Shown: positions 1-7,756 of the stretch, one piece after another
How positions within the stretch are numbered: position 1 is the first letter of the stretch
How the letters are laid out: every line of letters begins with the position of its first letter
Source: Desulfocapsa sp.
Lineage (GTDB): Bacteria > Desulfobacterota > Desulfobulbia > Desulfobulbales > Desulfocapsaceae
Length of the DNA: 35,991 nucleotides
Assembly (NCBI GenBank): GCA_022712975.1
Contig: JAFLJO010000172.1
Coordinates: 1 to 35,991 of the forward strand
Reading direction: 5' to 3'
Made by a program: the position numbers and the translations under genes
The notes under the pieces: model-generated
The model's database searches: none
Told to the model about the DNA's origin: nothing
Seen by the model: the letters and a program-made list of their open reading frames with translations, nothing else

Positions 1-339
1 CGCATTATATACGATGCGAAAACAATGAGTTATATGCTTATTCTTTTTGTCAGGAAACTCTATTTCAACAGCTTCACCGTTTTCAACTGCCAAGTCTATA
101 TAGTTGGAAAGAAACACGTGATCACCGTCCTTTACACCCAGGATATACTTGTGAGAATATTCTTCAATATCTTTAATGTGAGGTGCGTTAGAGCTAAGTC
201 CATCTTGATTAAGTATGAGCTTCAAATGCGGATGATCTTTTTTGAGTTTCTTTAGTAAGCGCTTAATAGCATTGCGCTCGCAGTCATTTTTTGTCTCACC
301 ATCCTGTTTGATAATCATTTCGTACGGTTTCTGCTTTGT
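1..339 (-). pseudogene. DDE-type transposase remnant, 5'-truncated, runs off left edge
   Basis: On the minus strand a frame is open from about 339 to the window edge without a stop. It reads KQDGETKNDCERNAIKRLL near residues 10–30, then DHPHLKLILNQDGLSSNAPHI and YILGVKDGDHVFL. This matches the middle of a DDE transposase family common in Deltaproteobacteria, whose members carry QDG-x-KNDCERNA-KR followed by an acidic ED/QDGLASN motif; I recognise this from memory. The N-terminal half is missing: an in-frame TGA sits just upstream, and the strong ribosome site AAGGAGG near 383 serves a different, short 25-codon frame. Conserved reading with no proper start suggests a decayed insertion sequence. 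The rest of the gene lies outside the window. Confidence 0.6.
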
Positions 340-800
340 GGGCCTTTTTCATTGCTACGATTTGGTTCGACATTGTAACCTCCTTGTAAGTTATTGTTAT
401 CCTTACAAAAAGGTAAAAAATCCTATCTCATTGATATGTCAAGGGAAATTGTTGGCTTTTCTAATATTTTTCATAATGTTTACGAAGACTAATTTAACAA
501 ACAATGCTATTGCTAGGTTTCAGGTCGTCTCGGGAATTGCTGCTGTCTAAATCATTCCCCCACAGAGTTTCTTAACTGGGCGTCATATGCACTGACAACC
601 TATTGTTTTATATAATAAAACTTAACTTTCTGGTAGAAAAAATTGAATTATTTTACCTAGTGATATCAATGTGTTACGAAACCAGCTTTTTTCATCAGCC
701 TTTTGGGTCATTTGATGTTTTTTGTAACAATTCTTTCTTTCTGTAACTGACCTTAAATCACTATCGTTAAAAAGTGGGAAACTTCAGTTGTTCTACTGCC
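340..800. other. Intergenic, mobile-element flank, no gene seen
   Basis: AT-rich stretch of about 460 bp between the transposase remnant and cmk. On the minus strand it has a TTGACA box near 435 and an AAGGAGG ribosome site near 383 leading into only a 25-codon frame. A small hairpin (GTTTTAT/ATAAAAC) lies at 605–621. No convincing coding frame, RNA or terminator for cmk is visible. Confidence 0.5.
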
Positions 801-1481
801 TTAAGTAATAAGCGCAAGCATTGCCTCTGTAACTTCATCAATACTCAACAGACTCGTATCAATAACATGAGCATCCACTGCCTTACACAGGGGTGCTATT
901 GACCGGCTCTGATCATCATGGTCACGCTTAACTGTCATTGCCAACAGTTCATCCTCATCCACCTGCTTTCCCTGTGAACGAAGCTGCTCTGCTCGCCTCT
1001 GCATGCGTATCCCAGGAGCCGCATCCAGATAAAACTTCCAGGCAGCACCAGGAAAAACAACTGTTCCCGTATCTCGTCCTTCAGCAACTATCTTTCCCTC
1101 TATGCCTATCTCCTGCTGCATCAAGGTAAGTTTTTCACGAACAGCAGGTAAAGCTGATGTTGCCGATGCAATCATGGACATTTCAGGGCTGCGTATTTCC
1201 TGACTGACATCACGACCATCAAGCAACACTCCCACACCATCACTACCAGCCCTTGCCGGAAGAAGTTTCAGGGACGTAGCATTCAGGCAGTCCAAAACAG
1301 CGTCAGCATCATCCAGATCAACCCTAGCTTCTTTCAGCTTTAAGCCAACTGCCCGATACATGGCACCGGTATCAAGATAGGTAAAAGAGAGGCTGGCAGC
1401 AATTCTGCGACTGATTGTAGATTTTCCCACACCTGAAGGACCATCAATAGTGACAATTCTTTCCTTGCGTGTATCAGACAT
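801..1481 (-). CDS. cmk: Cytidylate kinase
   Basis: Phosphorylates CMP and dCMP with ATP in the cytoplasm, feeding pyrimidine nucleotide synthesis. The N-terminus carries the P-loop IDGPSGVGKST, followed by the LDTGAMYRA substrate segment. LLDGRDVSQEIRSPE, VAEGRDTGTVVFP and KFYLDA are all typical of bacterial Cmk, as is the length of 226 aa. I take the ATG at 1481 rather than the in-frame TTG at 1487, because AGGAG lies 7 nt upstream of it. That start overlaps the hisC stop by 8 bp, so translation is probably coupled to hisC. In many relatives cmk is followed by ispH or rpsA; here the next thing downstream is a transposase remnant. Confidence 0.95.
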   Translation of the reverse strand: MSDTRKERIVTIDGPSGVGKSTISRRIAASLSFTYLDTGAMYRAVGLKLKEARVDLDDADAVLDCLNATSLKLLPARAGSDGVGVLLDGRDVSQEIRSPEMSMIASATSALPAVREKLTLMQQEIGIEGKIVAEGRDTGTVVFPGAAWKFYLDAAPGIRMQRRAEQLRSQGKQVDEDELLAMTVKRDHDDQSRSIAPLCKAVDAHVIDTSLLSIDEVTEAMLALIT

Positions 1482-2586
1482 ATCCAAGCTCCTGGAGACA
1501 ATCTTTTAAGGTGTGAACAAAACGATCATTTTCTTCGCTTGTACCAACTGTCACCCGAATCACATTGGTATACCCATAAGCCTTCATTGATCGGATAATC
1601 ACCCCTTTATGAAGCATTGCCTCATAAAGAGCAGTGGCATCCCCTTTCACATCAATGAGAAAAAAATTTGTCTGAGATGGGTAACTGGTACACCCTATTT
1701 TCTCGACCTCTTTTTGTAGCCAGGCTTTCCCCTCTCTGACTCCCTTGAGTGTTTTTTCGTAAAATTCCGTATCCTTTATTGCGGCAATGGCAGCCACCTG
1801 AGCAAGTTGATTCACATTAAAGGGCTGCCTTACTCTGTGCAAATATCCCGCAAGCTCAGCACTCATCAATCCGTAGCCCACACGAATTCCTGCAAGACCA
1901 TACGCTTTGGAAAATGTGCGAAGAGCCACAACCCCGCAACGGTCTTTTGAATTTTTAACAAGTGAGTATACATCTACCTGTTTATCGTAATCCATAAAAT
2001 CCACATAGGCTTGATCGAGCACCACGATGACAAACTCGGGCACTTCGCTGAGAAAACTATACAGTTTAGCCGGTTCAATGGCCGTAGCCGTTGGATTATT
2101 GGGATTATCAAGAAAAATAAGGCGGGTACGATCAGTGACAGAGGCAAGAATTGCATCGAGATCATGATGCATCCCCTTTAAAGGGAGAACTTTATTCACC
2201 CCGCCCCTCACCTGAACCACCTTCTGGTACCTGAGAAAAGAAGGATGGCTTGTTATCACCTCATCCCCGGACTCTACGTAGGCCTTAACAAGAAACTCAA
2301 TAATCTCATCCGAACCATTCCCAACAATAACTTCATCCGGCGAGAATCCATCTTTTTCAGCAATAGCCTGTACCAGGTAATAATTTGAACCATCCGGATA
2401 ACGATGCAGGTTGTTCAGTGACTGACGAATAACTTCAATGGCTTTTGGCGAAGACCCCCAAGCGTTTTCATTGGAAGCAAGTTTAATGGAATTTTTCACC
2501 CCATATTCCCTCTCCAACTCTTCAATAGGCTTTCCGGGGGGATAGGGAACGATGGATTTGATGTTGTCTGGAACCTGTGCTTTCAC
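1474..2586 (-). CDS. hisC: Histidinol-phosphate aminotransferase
   Basis: PLP-dependent class II-type aminotransferase that converts imidazole acetol-phosphate to histidinol phosphate in histidine synthesis. Visible family motifs are KLASNEN near the start, HRYPDGSNYYL, GNGSDEIIEFL, FLDNPNNPT, the VVLDQAYVDF segment and the lysine-containing RTFSKAYGLAGIRVGYG, whose lysine holds PLP. I choose GTG at 2586 (370 aa) over the upstream TTG at 2616, because GGAG lies about 10 nt before the GTG and the extra residues look non-conserved. The gene overlaps cmk by 8 bp and follows gatA after about 110 bp, so it could be read from the gat transcript. No his leader or other his genes are nearby. Confidence 0.95.
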   Translation of the reverse strand: MKAQVPDNIKSIVPYPPGKPIEELEREYGVKNSIKLASNENAWGSSPKAIEVIRQSLNNLHRYPDGSNYYLVQAIAEKDGFSPDEVIVGNGSDEIIEFLVKAYVESGDEVITSHPSFLRYQKVVQVRGGVNKVLPLKGMHHDLDAILASVTDRTRLIFLDNPNNPTATAIEPAKLYSFLSEVPEFVIVVLDQAYVDFMDYDKQVDVYSLVKNSKDRCGVVALRTFSKAYGLAGIRVGYGLMSAELAGYLHRVRQPFNVNQLAQVAAIAAIKDTEFYEKTLKGVREGKAWLQKEVEKIGCTSYPSQTNFFLIDVKGDATALYEAMLHKGVIIRSMKAYGYTNVIRVTVGTSEENDRFVHTLKDCLQELGYV

Positions 2587-2612
2587 AGTGATAGTCTCCG
2601 TTGAATCAAAAA

Positions 2613-2693
2613 ACAAAAAAAATTATAAGCTGCTAACACCGGTATAAGTACCTTCACCAATTTTTTTTCAAAAAACACAAAAAAAATTATAAG
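2613..2693. repeat. Short AT-rich direct repeat between hisC and gatA
   Basis: The 17-bp sequence ACAAAAAAAATTATAAG occurs at 2613–2629 and again at 2677–2693, each preceded by a short A-run. It fills most of the gap between the gatA stop and the hisC start. It is low in complexity and may simply be slippage; no function is assigned. Confidence 0.5.
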
Positions 2694-2696
2694 GTA

Positions 2697-4154
2697 CTAA
2701 ATCTCCGGACATTTATTAGCTAATCCTGTTCCCAATTCCAGGTTAAATGCTGCTTTTAAAAGAGTATCCTCACGAAAATGAGGTCCCTGCAGCTGGATAC
2801 CAATTGGGAGCCCAGCGCTACTGAAACCTCCTGGAACTGATATTCCGGGGATTCCCGCAAGGTTTGCTGAAATTGTCAAAATATCAGAAAGGTACAATGC
2901 GAGCGGGTCACCTGCATGCGCCCCGTATTTCCAGGCAGGAGTGGGCGTAACCGGTGAGATAAGCAAATCACAGGACTCATAGGCCTTTCGAAAATCGTTA
3001 AGAATAAGGGTACGAACCTGGGATGCCTTTTTATAATAGGCATCATAATAGCCGGAAGATAGAGCATAGGTTCCAATAAGGATGCGACGCTTCACTTCAT
3101 CCCCAAACCCCTTGGAACGGGTTTCACGATACATATCAGCAAGTGATTCTGCGTTCTGATCACGATATCCATAAACAGCTCCATCATAACGGGCAAGGTT
3201 TGAACTGGCCTCCGCAGAGGCAATCAAATAATAGACTGCAACACAATAATCGGTGTGAGGTAATGAAACTTCTACGGTTTCAGCTCCGGAATCGCGCAGA
3301 ATCTGAATTCCATTTTCTACGACTTCAGCCACTTCTCCGTCCAGCCCTTCCCCAAAATATTCTTTTGGGATACCTATTTTCATCCCCGCAAGTCCCTTGG
3401 TAAGAGATGCGGTAAAATCAGGAAGAGCCTGTTTAACTGATGTGGAATCCCGTTTGTCATACCCTGCAATACCATTCATCATCATTGCAGAATCTGTTAC
3501 GTCACGGGTTAAGGGGCCAACCTGGTCTAATGAAGAAGCAAAGGCCACCAGGCCGTAACGAGAAACCCGGCCATAGGTAGGTTTCATACCAACAACCCCA
3601 CACAGGGACGCAGGTTGCCTGATGGAGCCACCGGTATCTGAACCAAGTGAACCAAGACATTCCATGGCCGCAACAGATGAGGCTGACCCTCCCGATGATC
3701 CACCTGCGACGTAACCGTTTTTCCAGGGATTTCTCGGAACATTAAAAGCACAGTTTTCAGAAGTGGATCCCATGGCAAATTCATCCATGGCAACTTTACC
3801 GACAATGACAGCACCCTGATTTTTCAGTTTTTCAACAACTGTAGCATCATATGGGGGAACAAAATTTTCAAGAATCTTTGAGCCGCAGGTAGTTTTCACT
3901 CCCTTTGTACAAAGAAGATCTTTCATGGAAAAGGGAATTCCGCATAGGGGATCTGTTGTTCCTGCTGCAATTTGCTTATCGGCAGCATCAGCCTGTTTTA
4001 ATGCCTCTCCTTCTGTGACAGAAATGAAAGAGCAGATATCTTTGTCTACACTTTTAATACGATCCAGACAACTTATGGTCAGTTCCCGGGATGAAATGTT
4101 ACCATTATCAAGTTCAGTTCTTGCTTGACCAATGGTTAATTCAAATGGATTCAT
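2697..4154 (-). CDS. gatA: Asp-tRNA(Asn)/Glu-tRNA(Gln) amidotransferase subunit A
   Basis: Amidase subunit of GatCAB. It releases ammonia from glutamine so that misacylated Glu-tRNA(Gln) or Asp-tRNA(Asn) is amidated. The amidase-signature triad is complete: Lys78 in PFSMKDLL, Ser153 in AGGSSGGS and Ser177 in SDTGGSIRQPAS. The length of 485 aa is normal for the family. It lies downstream of gatC on the same strand, separated by about 176 bp that hold a dispersed repeat, which is wider than the usual tight gatC–gatA spacing. gatB is not in the window. Expected to be essential if the organism lacks GlnRS or AsnRS, which cannot be judged here. Confidence 0.96.
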   Translation of the reverse strand: MNPFELTIGQARTELDNGNISSRELTISCLDRIKSVDKDICSFISVTEGEALKQADAADKQIAAGTTDPLCGIPFSMKDLLCTKGVKTTCGSKILENFVPPYDATVVEKLKNQGAVIVGKVAMDEFAMGSTSENCAFNVPRNPWKNGYVAGGSSGGSASSVAAMECLGSLGSDTGGSIRQPASLCGVVGMKPTYGRVSRYGLVAFASSLDQVGPLTRDVTDSAMMMNGIAGYDKRDSTSVKQALPDFTASLTKGLAGMKIGIPKEYFGEGLDGEVAEVVENGIQILRDSGAETVEVSLPHTDYCVAVYYLIASAEASSNLARYDGAVYGYRDQNAESLADMYRETRSKGFGDEVKRRILIGTYALSSGYYDAYYKKASQVRTLILNDFRKAYESCDLLISPVTPTPAWKYGAHAGDPLALYLSDILTISANLAGIPGISVPGGFSSAGLPIGIQLQGPHFREDTLLKAAFNLELGTGLANKCPEI

Positions 4155-4179
4155 TGCAATGCGGCCTCAAAATAAAAAA

Positions 4180-4282
4180 GAACATGATGCCCTGCGGGCA
4201 GAAGGTACTCGGTATTCAGTATGCGGTTTTCGGCAAGCAACATAGGAACAATTCCCACAGAAACCTTGATTTTCCGATACAT
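4180..4282. repeat. Dispersed intergenic repeat, copy 1 (between gatC and gatA)
   Basis: About 103 bp that recur almost unchanged at 11919–12014. Shared blocks are GAACAT, ATGCCCTGCGGGCAGAAGG (with the palindrome GCCCTGCGGGC), GGTTTTCGGCAAGCAACATA, TCCCACAGAAAC and ATTTTCCGATACAT. Inside are four 7-bp units (TACTCGG, TATTCAG, TATGCGG, TTTTCGG) at 4206–4233. The other copy lacks exactly one unit. It sits in the gat operon and so may affect gatA transcription or mRNA processing. No open frame or transposase is associated with it. Confidence 0.85.
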
Positions 4283-4330
4283 GGATCATAACGATTCAGA
4301 AGAGTGTTCCTTTTAGAAAAGTGAAAAAAT

Positions 4331-4615
4331 TCAGATGATCTTTGGGACAACAAACGACTCACCATTATCCCTGGGTGCGTTTAGTAGAGCTTCATCTCTT
4401 GGTAAAGATTCCTGCATTTCATCTTCACGAAAGGCGTTATTTATTGAAAAAACATGGGTGGTGGGAACCACATCTGTAGTATCAAGTTCATCAAGTTTTG
4501 CAACATAGGAAAGGATGCTGTCTAACTGTCCGGTCATCCGGATAAGCTCTTCCTCAGTTAAGTTCAGCCTTGCAAGGTTTGCAACATGTTCTACTTCTTT
4601 ACGGGTTATTTTCAT
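4331..4615 (-). CDS. gatC: Asp-tRNA(Asn)/Glu-tRNA(Gln) amidotransferase subunit C
   Basis: Small subunit that stabilises GatA and clamps it to GatB. The 94-aa sequence has the family pattern: ITRKEVEHVANLARLNLTEEE at the N-terminus, QLDSILSYVAKLDELDT in the centre, and the C-terminal LPRDEALLNAPRDNGESFVVPKII, typical of GatC (xxNAPxxxxxFFVVPKVI). The start is the only good ATG, and I see no clear Shine-Dalgarno in front of it. It lies 78 bp downstream of the HD-GYP regulator and upstream of gatA. Confidence 0.95.
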   Translation of the reverse strand: MKITRKEVEHVANLARLNLTEEELIRMTGQLDSILSYVAKLDELDTTDVVPTTHVFSINNAFREDEMQESLPRDEALLNAPRDNGESFVVPKII

Positions 4616-4693
4616 TAGTATTCAAATGTAACGGGTTTGCAAAAAGCCGGGTTTTCAGGTGGAGAAGTTTTACGACACCATCAAATACTCAAC

Positions 4694-5821
4694 TCAACTT
4701 TTCAAATTATCACGATACTCCCTGGAAAATGCATCACCGGTGGCTGTAAAATCAACAATGGCCTCACTAAATACCAAAACACATTCAGTGTCAAATTGGG
4801 TTCCGGAACATTTACTAAGCTCTGCGACTGCTTGATTCATATTCATATTCTTTCGATAATTTCGCTTGGAAGTCATGGCATCATAACTATCCACCACTAT
4901 TAAAATCCTGGTTAATTGATCAAGTTTGTCCCCTGTCAAACCATCAGGGTAGCCCTTTCCATCCATCCGTTCATGGTGATGGCGAATAATAAACTGCTCT
5001 TTTTCCATAAAGCCCAAAGGCTTAATAATATTTGCCCCGACAACGGGATGTTTTCGTATAAGAACCCACTCCTCATCTGTGAGTTTCCCGGGTTTCTGAA
5101 TACAGGAGAGATCAATAACCAGTTTTCCAATGTCATGAAACTGAGCAGCACGACGCAAAATAACCATATCCTGCTCCGAAATATTCATGGCCATACCAAG
5201 AAGCACTGCATACTCTGTCACTCGCATGGTATGTCCAGCTGTATAAAAGTCTTTCTCCTCCATGGCATTCTGGAGGCTGGACATTAACTGAACTGTTGCA
5301 TTTTCAAGACTATGACTATAGGTGAGCAAAAGCTTGTTGGTTTCTTCCAGTTCCGCAGCTTTAGCCCGAACATCGTCCTCAAGTTCCCGCTTATAATGAT
5401 ACTCCCGACGAATAAATTTCCGTTTTTCAATGGCACGGCGAATTTTTACGTTGAATCTATCAAGGTTTTCAATGGGTTTTGATAAAAAATCGTAAACACC
5501 AAGGTTTATGGCTTTTAGTGCATAATCCATGGAGCCGGCACCGGTCAGAAAGATAACCGGAATATCATGCTCAAGACCATTTAGAGCCGCAATGGTTTCA
5601 AAGCCATCCATACCAGGCATATCAATATCAAGGAGAACCACATCAAACGATTCATCTATTATATCAGCAACATACATCCCGTCACTCACGGATATGACTT
5701 CATAGCCGAACATTTCGAGAATCTTTGATACAGTGGCTCGCACCATGTTATCATCATCAGCAACGAGAATTTTTGCTTGTATATCTTCCAAACTTTTTCC
5801 TTTAAAATCGTAACTGTTCAA
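4694..5821 (-). CDS. Response regulator with HD-GYP cyclic-di-GMP phosphodiesterase domain
   Basis: An N-terminal receiver domain spans about residues 16–125: acidic pair in VADDDN, phospho-acceptor Asp65 in VVLLDIDMPG, Thr93 and Lys115 in DFLSKP. A helical linker (about 125–175) follows, then an HD-GYP domain (about 185–350) with GHTMRV, the His-Asp pair at 229–230 in AAQFHDIGKL, and HHHERMDGKGYPDGL with GYP at 290–292. Proteins of this build hydrolyse cyclic-di-GMP when the receiver is phosphorylated. All key residues seen here are present. No histidine kinase is adjacent, so the input signal is unknown. It follows the deacetylase-like gene after 38 bp and may be co-transcribed with it. Confidence 0.93.
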   Translation of the reverse strand: MNSYDFKGKSLEDIQAKILVADDDNMVRATVSKILEMFGYEVISVSDGMYVADIIDESFDVVLLDIDMPGMDGFETIAALNGLEHDIPVIFLTGAGSMDYALKAINLGVYDFLSKPIENLDRFNVKIRRAIEKRKFIRREYHYKRELEDDVRAKAAELEETNKLLLTYSHSLENATVQLMSSLQNAMEEKDFYTAGHTMRVTEYAVLLGMAMNISEQDMVILRRAAQFHDIGKLVIDLSCIQKPGKLTDEEWVLIRKHPVVGANIIKPLGFMEKEQFIIRHHHERMDGKGYPDGLTGDKLDQLTRILIVVDSYDAMTSKRNYRKNMNMNQAVAELSKCSGTQFDTECVLVFSEAIVDFTATGDAFSREYRDNLKS

Positions 5822-5859
5822 GATGAAAAAATCAGCTTTCCACTTTCTTCAGATAAATT

Positions 5860-6924
5860 TTACAGTTTCCAGAATTTTTTTGCAACTCCCTTTGCCTGAT
5901 CAATTGCAGGATGAACCGATTGTGCCCCTGAAAGCTGTCTTGCTGTCTTTTCACTAAGGTTTGTTGCATAATCTGTATCCAAAGTTATTCCAGCTAGTTC
6001 GGACAAGACAGCCATTGCTCCGTCACGCTGACCATTTAAATCATAACCACCTTCAAGAGTGATCAATAGTTTTCCATCGCAGACCGCTTCAGCCAACTGA
6101 ACCATGCTTCTTGTAAGATACGAAAAGCCGTCTGCTGTTACTTCCATAGCACCCAGAGGATCATCTTTATAAATATCAAAACCGCAGGAAACTAAAAGTA
6201 ATTCCGGTTTGTACTCACGCCCAATTGGAACAATAATATCATTAAAGATTGTTGCGTAATCAACATCACCCTGATACCCGGGTAGTGGTATATTTACCGT
6301 ATATCCTTCACCTTTACCCTTCCCTGTTTCTCTCAAATCACCAGTACCGGGATAAAAGGGAAACTGATGAGTAGACACATACAAAACCTTATCTGTATCA
6401 TAAAAAGAATGCTGAGTACCGTTTCCATGGTGCAGATCCCAGTCTACGATCATCACTCGTTTAAGTCCGCACTGGGCAATAGCGTAATGGGCAGCCACTG
6501 CCACATTATTAAAAAGACAAAAGCCCATGGATCTGTTCTTTTCAGCATGATGCCCCGGAGGCCTTACAAAAGCAAAACCATTATCAACCTTCCCCTCCAA
6601 CAGCAGATCCACTCCTGTGGTCATTGCGCCCACAGCCAGGGTCGCTGCTGCATATGAGTCGGCTGATGTTTTTGTATCAGGATCGAGTGCATCAAAAATC
6701 TTTCCGGCAGTCTCTGCCACCCTGTTCATAAGAGCCGTATCGTGATTTAAACCGATAATTTTATGCGGTGCCGGTAGAAACTCCGGGTAGATAAAACAAT
6801 TTTTAATTGCTTCTTTATCCAGCACTTCATTGATCACTTTAAGACGCTGTGGTGATTCTGGATGACCACCCCCCGGATCATGGTTCATAAAAAGAGGATC
6901 TCTGAATATTGCAGTTTTCCGCAT
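5860..6924 (-). CDS. Histone deacetylase-superfamily hydrolase (AcuC/HDAC-like)
   Basis: Zinc-dependent amidohydrolase of the arginase/deacetylase fold. Visible motifs are HPESPQRL (21–28), the active-site pair in RPPGHHAE (His125, His126), GFCLFNNVA, the metal ligands Asp163 and His165 in DWDLHHGNGT, Asp250 in SCGFDIYKDDPLG, and the transition-state tyrosine in EGGYDL (Tyr294). Bacterial relatives deacetylate acetylated lysines or acetylpolyamines; the substrate cannot be told from sequence alone. Length 354 aa, with no signal peptide. It lies 17 bp downstream of the 5-formyltetrahydrofolate cyclo-ligase gene, so an operon is likely. Confidence 0.92.
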   Translation of the reverse strand: MRKTAIFRDPLFMNHDPGGGHPESPQRLKVINEVLDKEAIKNCFIYPEFLPAPHKIIGLNHDTALMNRVAETAGKIFDALDPDTKTSADSYAAATLAVGAMTTGVDLLLEGKVDNGFAFVRPPGHHAEKNRSMGFCLFNNVAVAAHYAIAQCGLKRVMIVDWDLHHGNGTQHSFYDTDKVLYVSTHQFPFYPGTGDLRETGKGKGEGYTVNIPLPGYQGDVDYATIFNDIIVPIGREYKPELLLVSCGFDIYKDDPLGAMEVTADGFSYLTRSMVQLAEAVCDGKLLITLEGGYDLNGQRDGAMAVLSELAGITLDTDYATNLSEKTARQLSGAQSVHPAIDQAKGVAKKFWKL

Positions 6925-6941
6925 GATTTCTCCCTATATTA

Positions 6942-7532
6942 TTAACGGCTCCCTGTAATCGTACGTTTTTCAGTCACAATAAAATCCAATAATTCATCAT
7001 GAGCCTGTAAGGGCGCGCGCTTTACTATTTGTAAATCGTAGGCAAGCCCCACTCGCAGGGCCTGAGGTGCTTTATTTGAAACAAACCGATCATAATATCC
7101 GCCACCGTACCCCATTCTGCCACCCAGTTCATCAAATACAGAACCTGGAAGGAAAATAATATCAATTATATCAGGAGAAATCCTCTGTTTTTCTCGAATT
7201 TCGACAATTGGCTCAGGAATAGAACAATAGCCTGGGGCAAGCTCTTTTTCAGGATTAGTTATGGAAACAGCCAGTAAATCCTTCTCTTGAATCAGTGTAA
7301 CAGGAAGCACAACTTTTTTACCACACCGGAGCATATGATCTATTAAGGGGCGTGTTGCAACTTCGGAACGAAAATCAACATAGATAAATACTGTTGCGGA
7401 AGATTTAAACTGCTCCATCTTTTTAACTCGATCCATTATTAAGCGGCTTCGATTCTGCTGCTGAATACTGGAGAGTAAATCACGTTGATTTAGAGTGTTT
7501 TTCCGTAATTTCGTTGAATCCATATTAAACAT
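6942..7532 (-). CDS. 5-formyltetrahydrofolate cyclo-ligase family protein
   Basis: ATP-dependent enzyme that turns 5-formyltetrahydrofolate into 5,10-methenyltetrahydrofolate, recovering a dead-end folate. The diagnostic C-terminal motif GGRMGYGGGYYDRF is at about 138–150, preceded by IDIIFLPGSVFDELG. The N-terminus has the usual basic helical segment (KLRKNTLNQRDLL). Length 196 aa, normal for the family (gene names fau or ygfA in other species). The start at 7532 has only a weak GAG upstream; an in-frame ATG at 7523 is the alternative. First gene of a probable three-gene run with the deacetylase and HD-GYP genes. Confidence 0.92.
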   Translation of the reverse strand: MFNMDSTKLRKNTLNQRDLLSSIQQQNRSRLIMDRVKKMEQFKSSATVFIYVDFRSEVATRPLIDHMLRCGKKVVLPVTLIQEKDLLAVSITNPEKELAPGYCSIPEPIVEIREKQRISPDIIDIIFLPGSVFDELGGRMGYGGGYYDRFVSNKAPQALRVGLAYDLQIVKRAPLQAHDELLDFIVTEKRTITGSR

Positions 7533-7550
7533 GATGCTCGGTGGCAGGAG

Positions 7551-7578
7551 GTATTCTGTCTTAGGTCTTAGGTATCGG
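7551..7578. repeat. Short array of 7-bp units
   Basis: Four consecutive 7-mers (GTATTCT, GTCTTAG, GTCTTAG, GTATCGG) upstream of the folate cyclo-ligase gene. The period and the GTAT/CGG flavour resemble the 7-bp units inside the dispersed repeats at 4206 and 11945. Short, so chance is possible. Confidence 0.45.
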
Positions 7579-7688
7579 TAACTGAAAACGTATAACTTAT
7601 ATCCTTATATAGGACAAATATAAGAATGTCGAACTTGAAAGAAGGATAAATAAATAAATACATACATTTTTTAAGAAAAAACCAAAAA

Positions 7689-7726
7689 AAAATCGCAGAC
7701 TCTCGATAATGAGAGACTGCGATTTT
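7689..7726 (-). terminator. Hairpin terminator after yedE
   Basis: AAAATCGCAG at 7689–7698 pairs with CTGCGATTTT at 7717–7726, and CTCTC with GAGAG, with one A/A mismatch and a 6-nt loop. On the minus strand the stem is followed by a T-run (A-run at 7683–7692 on the plus strand). It lies 30 bp past the yedE stop, so it should end the yedE transcript. Confidence 0.85.
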
Positions 7727-7756
7727 AACCTTCACAAACTGATGACTATATAAAAA

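Noticed and set aside
25..550. Plus-strand open frames of 76 and 102 codons at the left end
   Set aside because: They run opposite to the transposase remnant, have no ribosome sites and show no family resemblance; the minus strand carries the recognisable protein.
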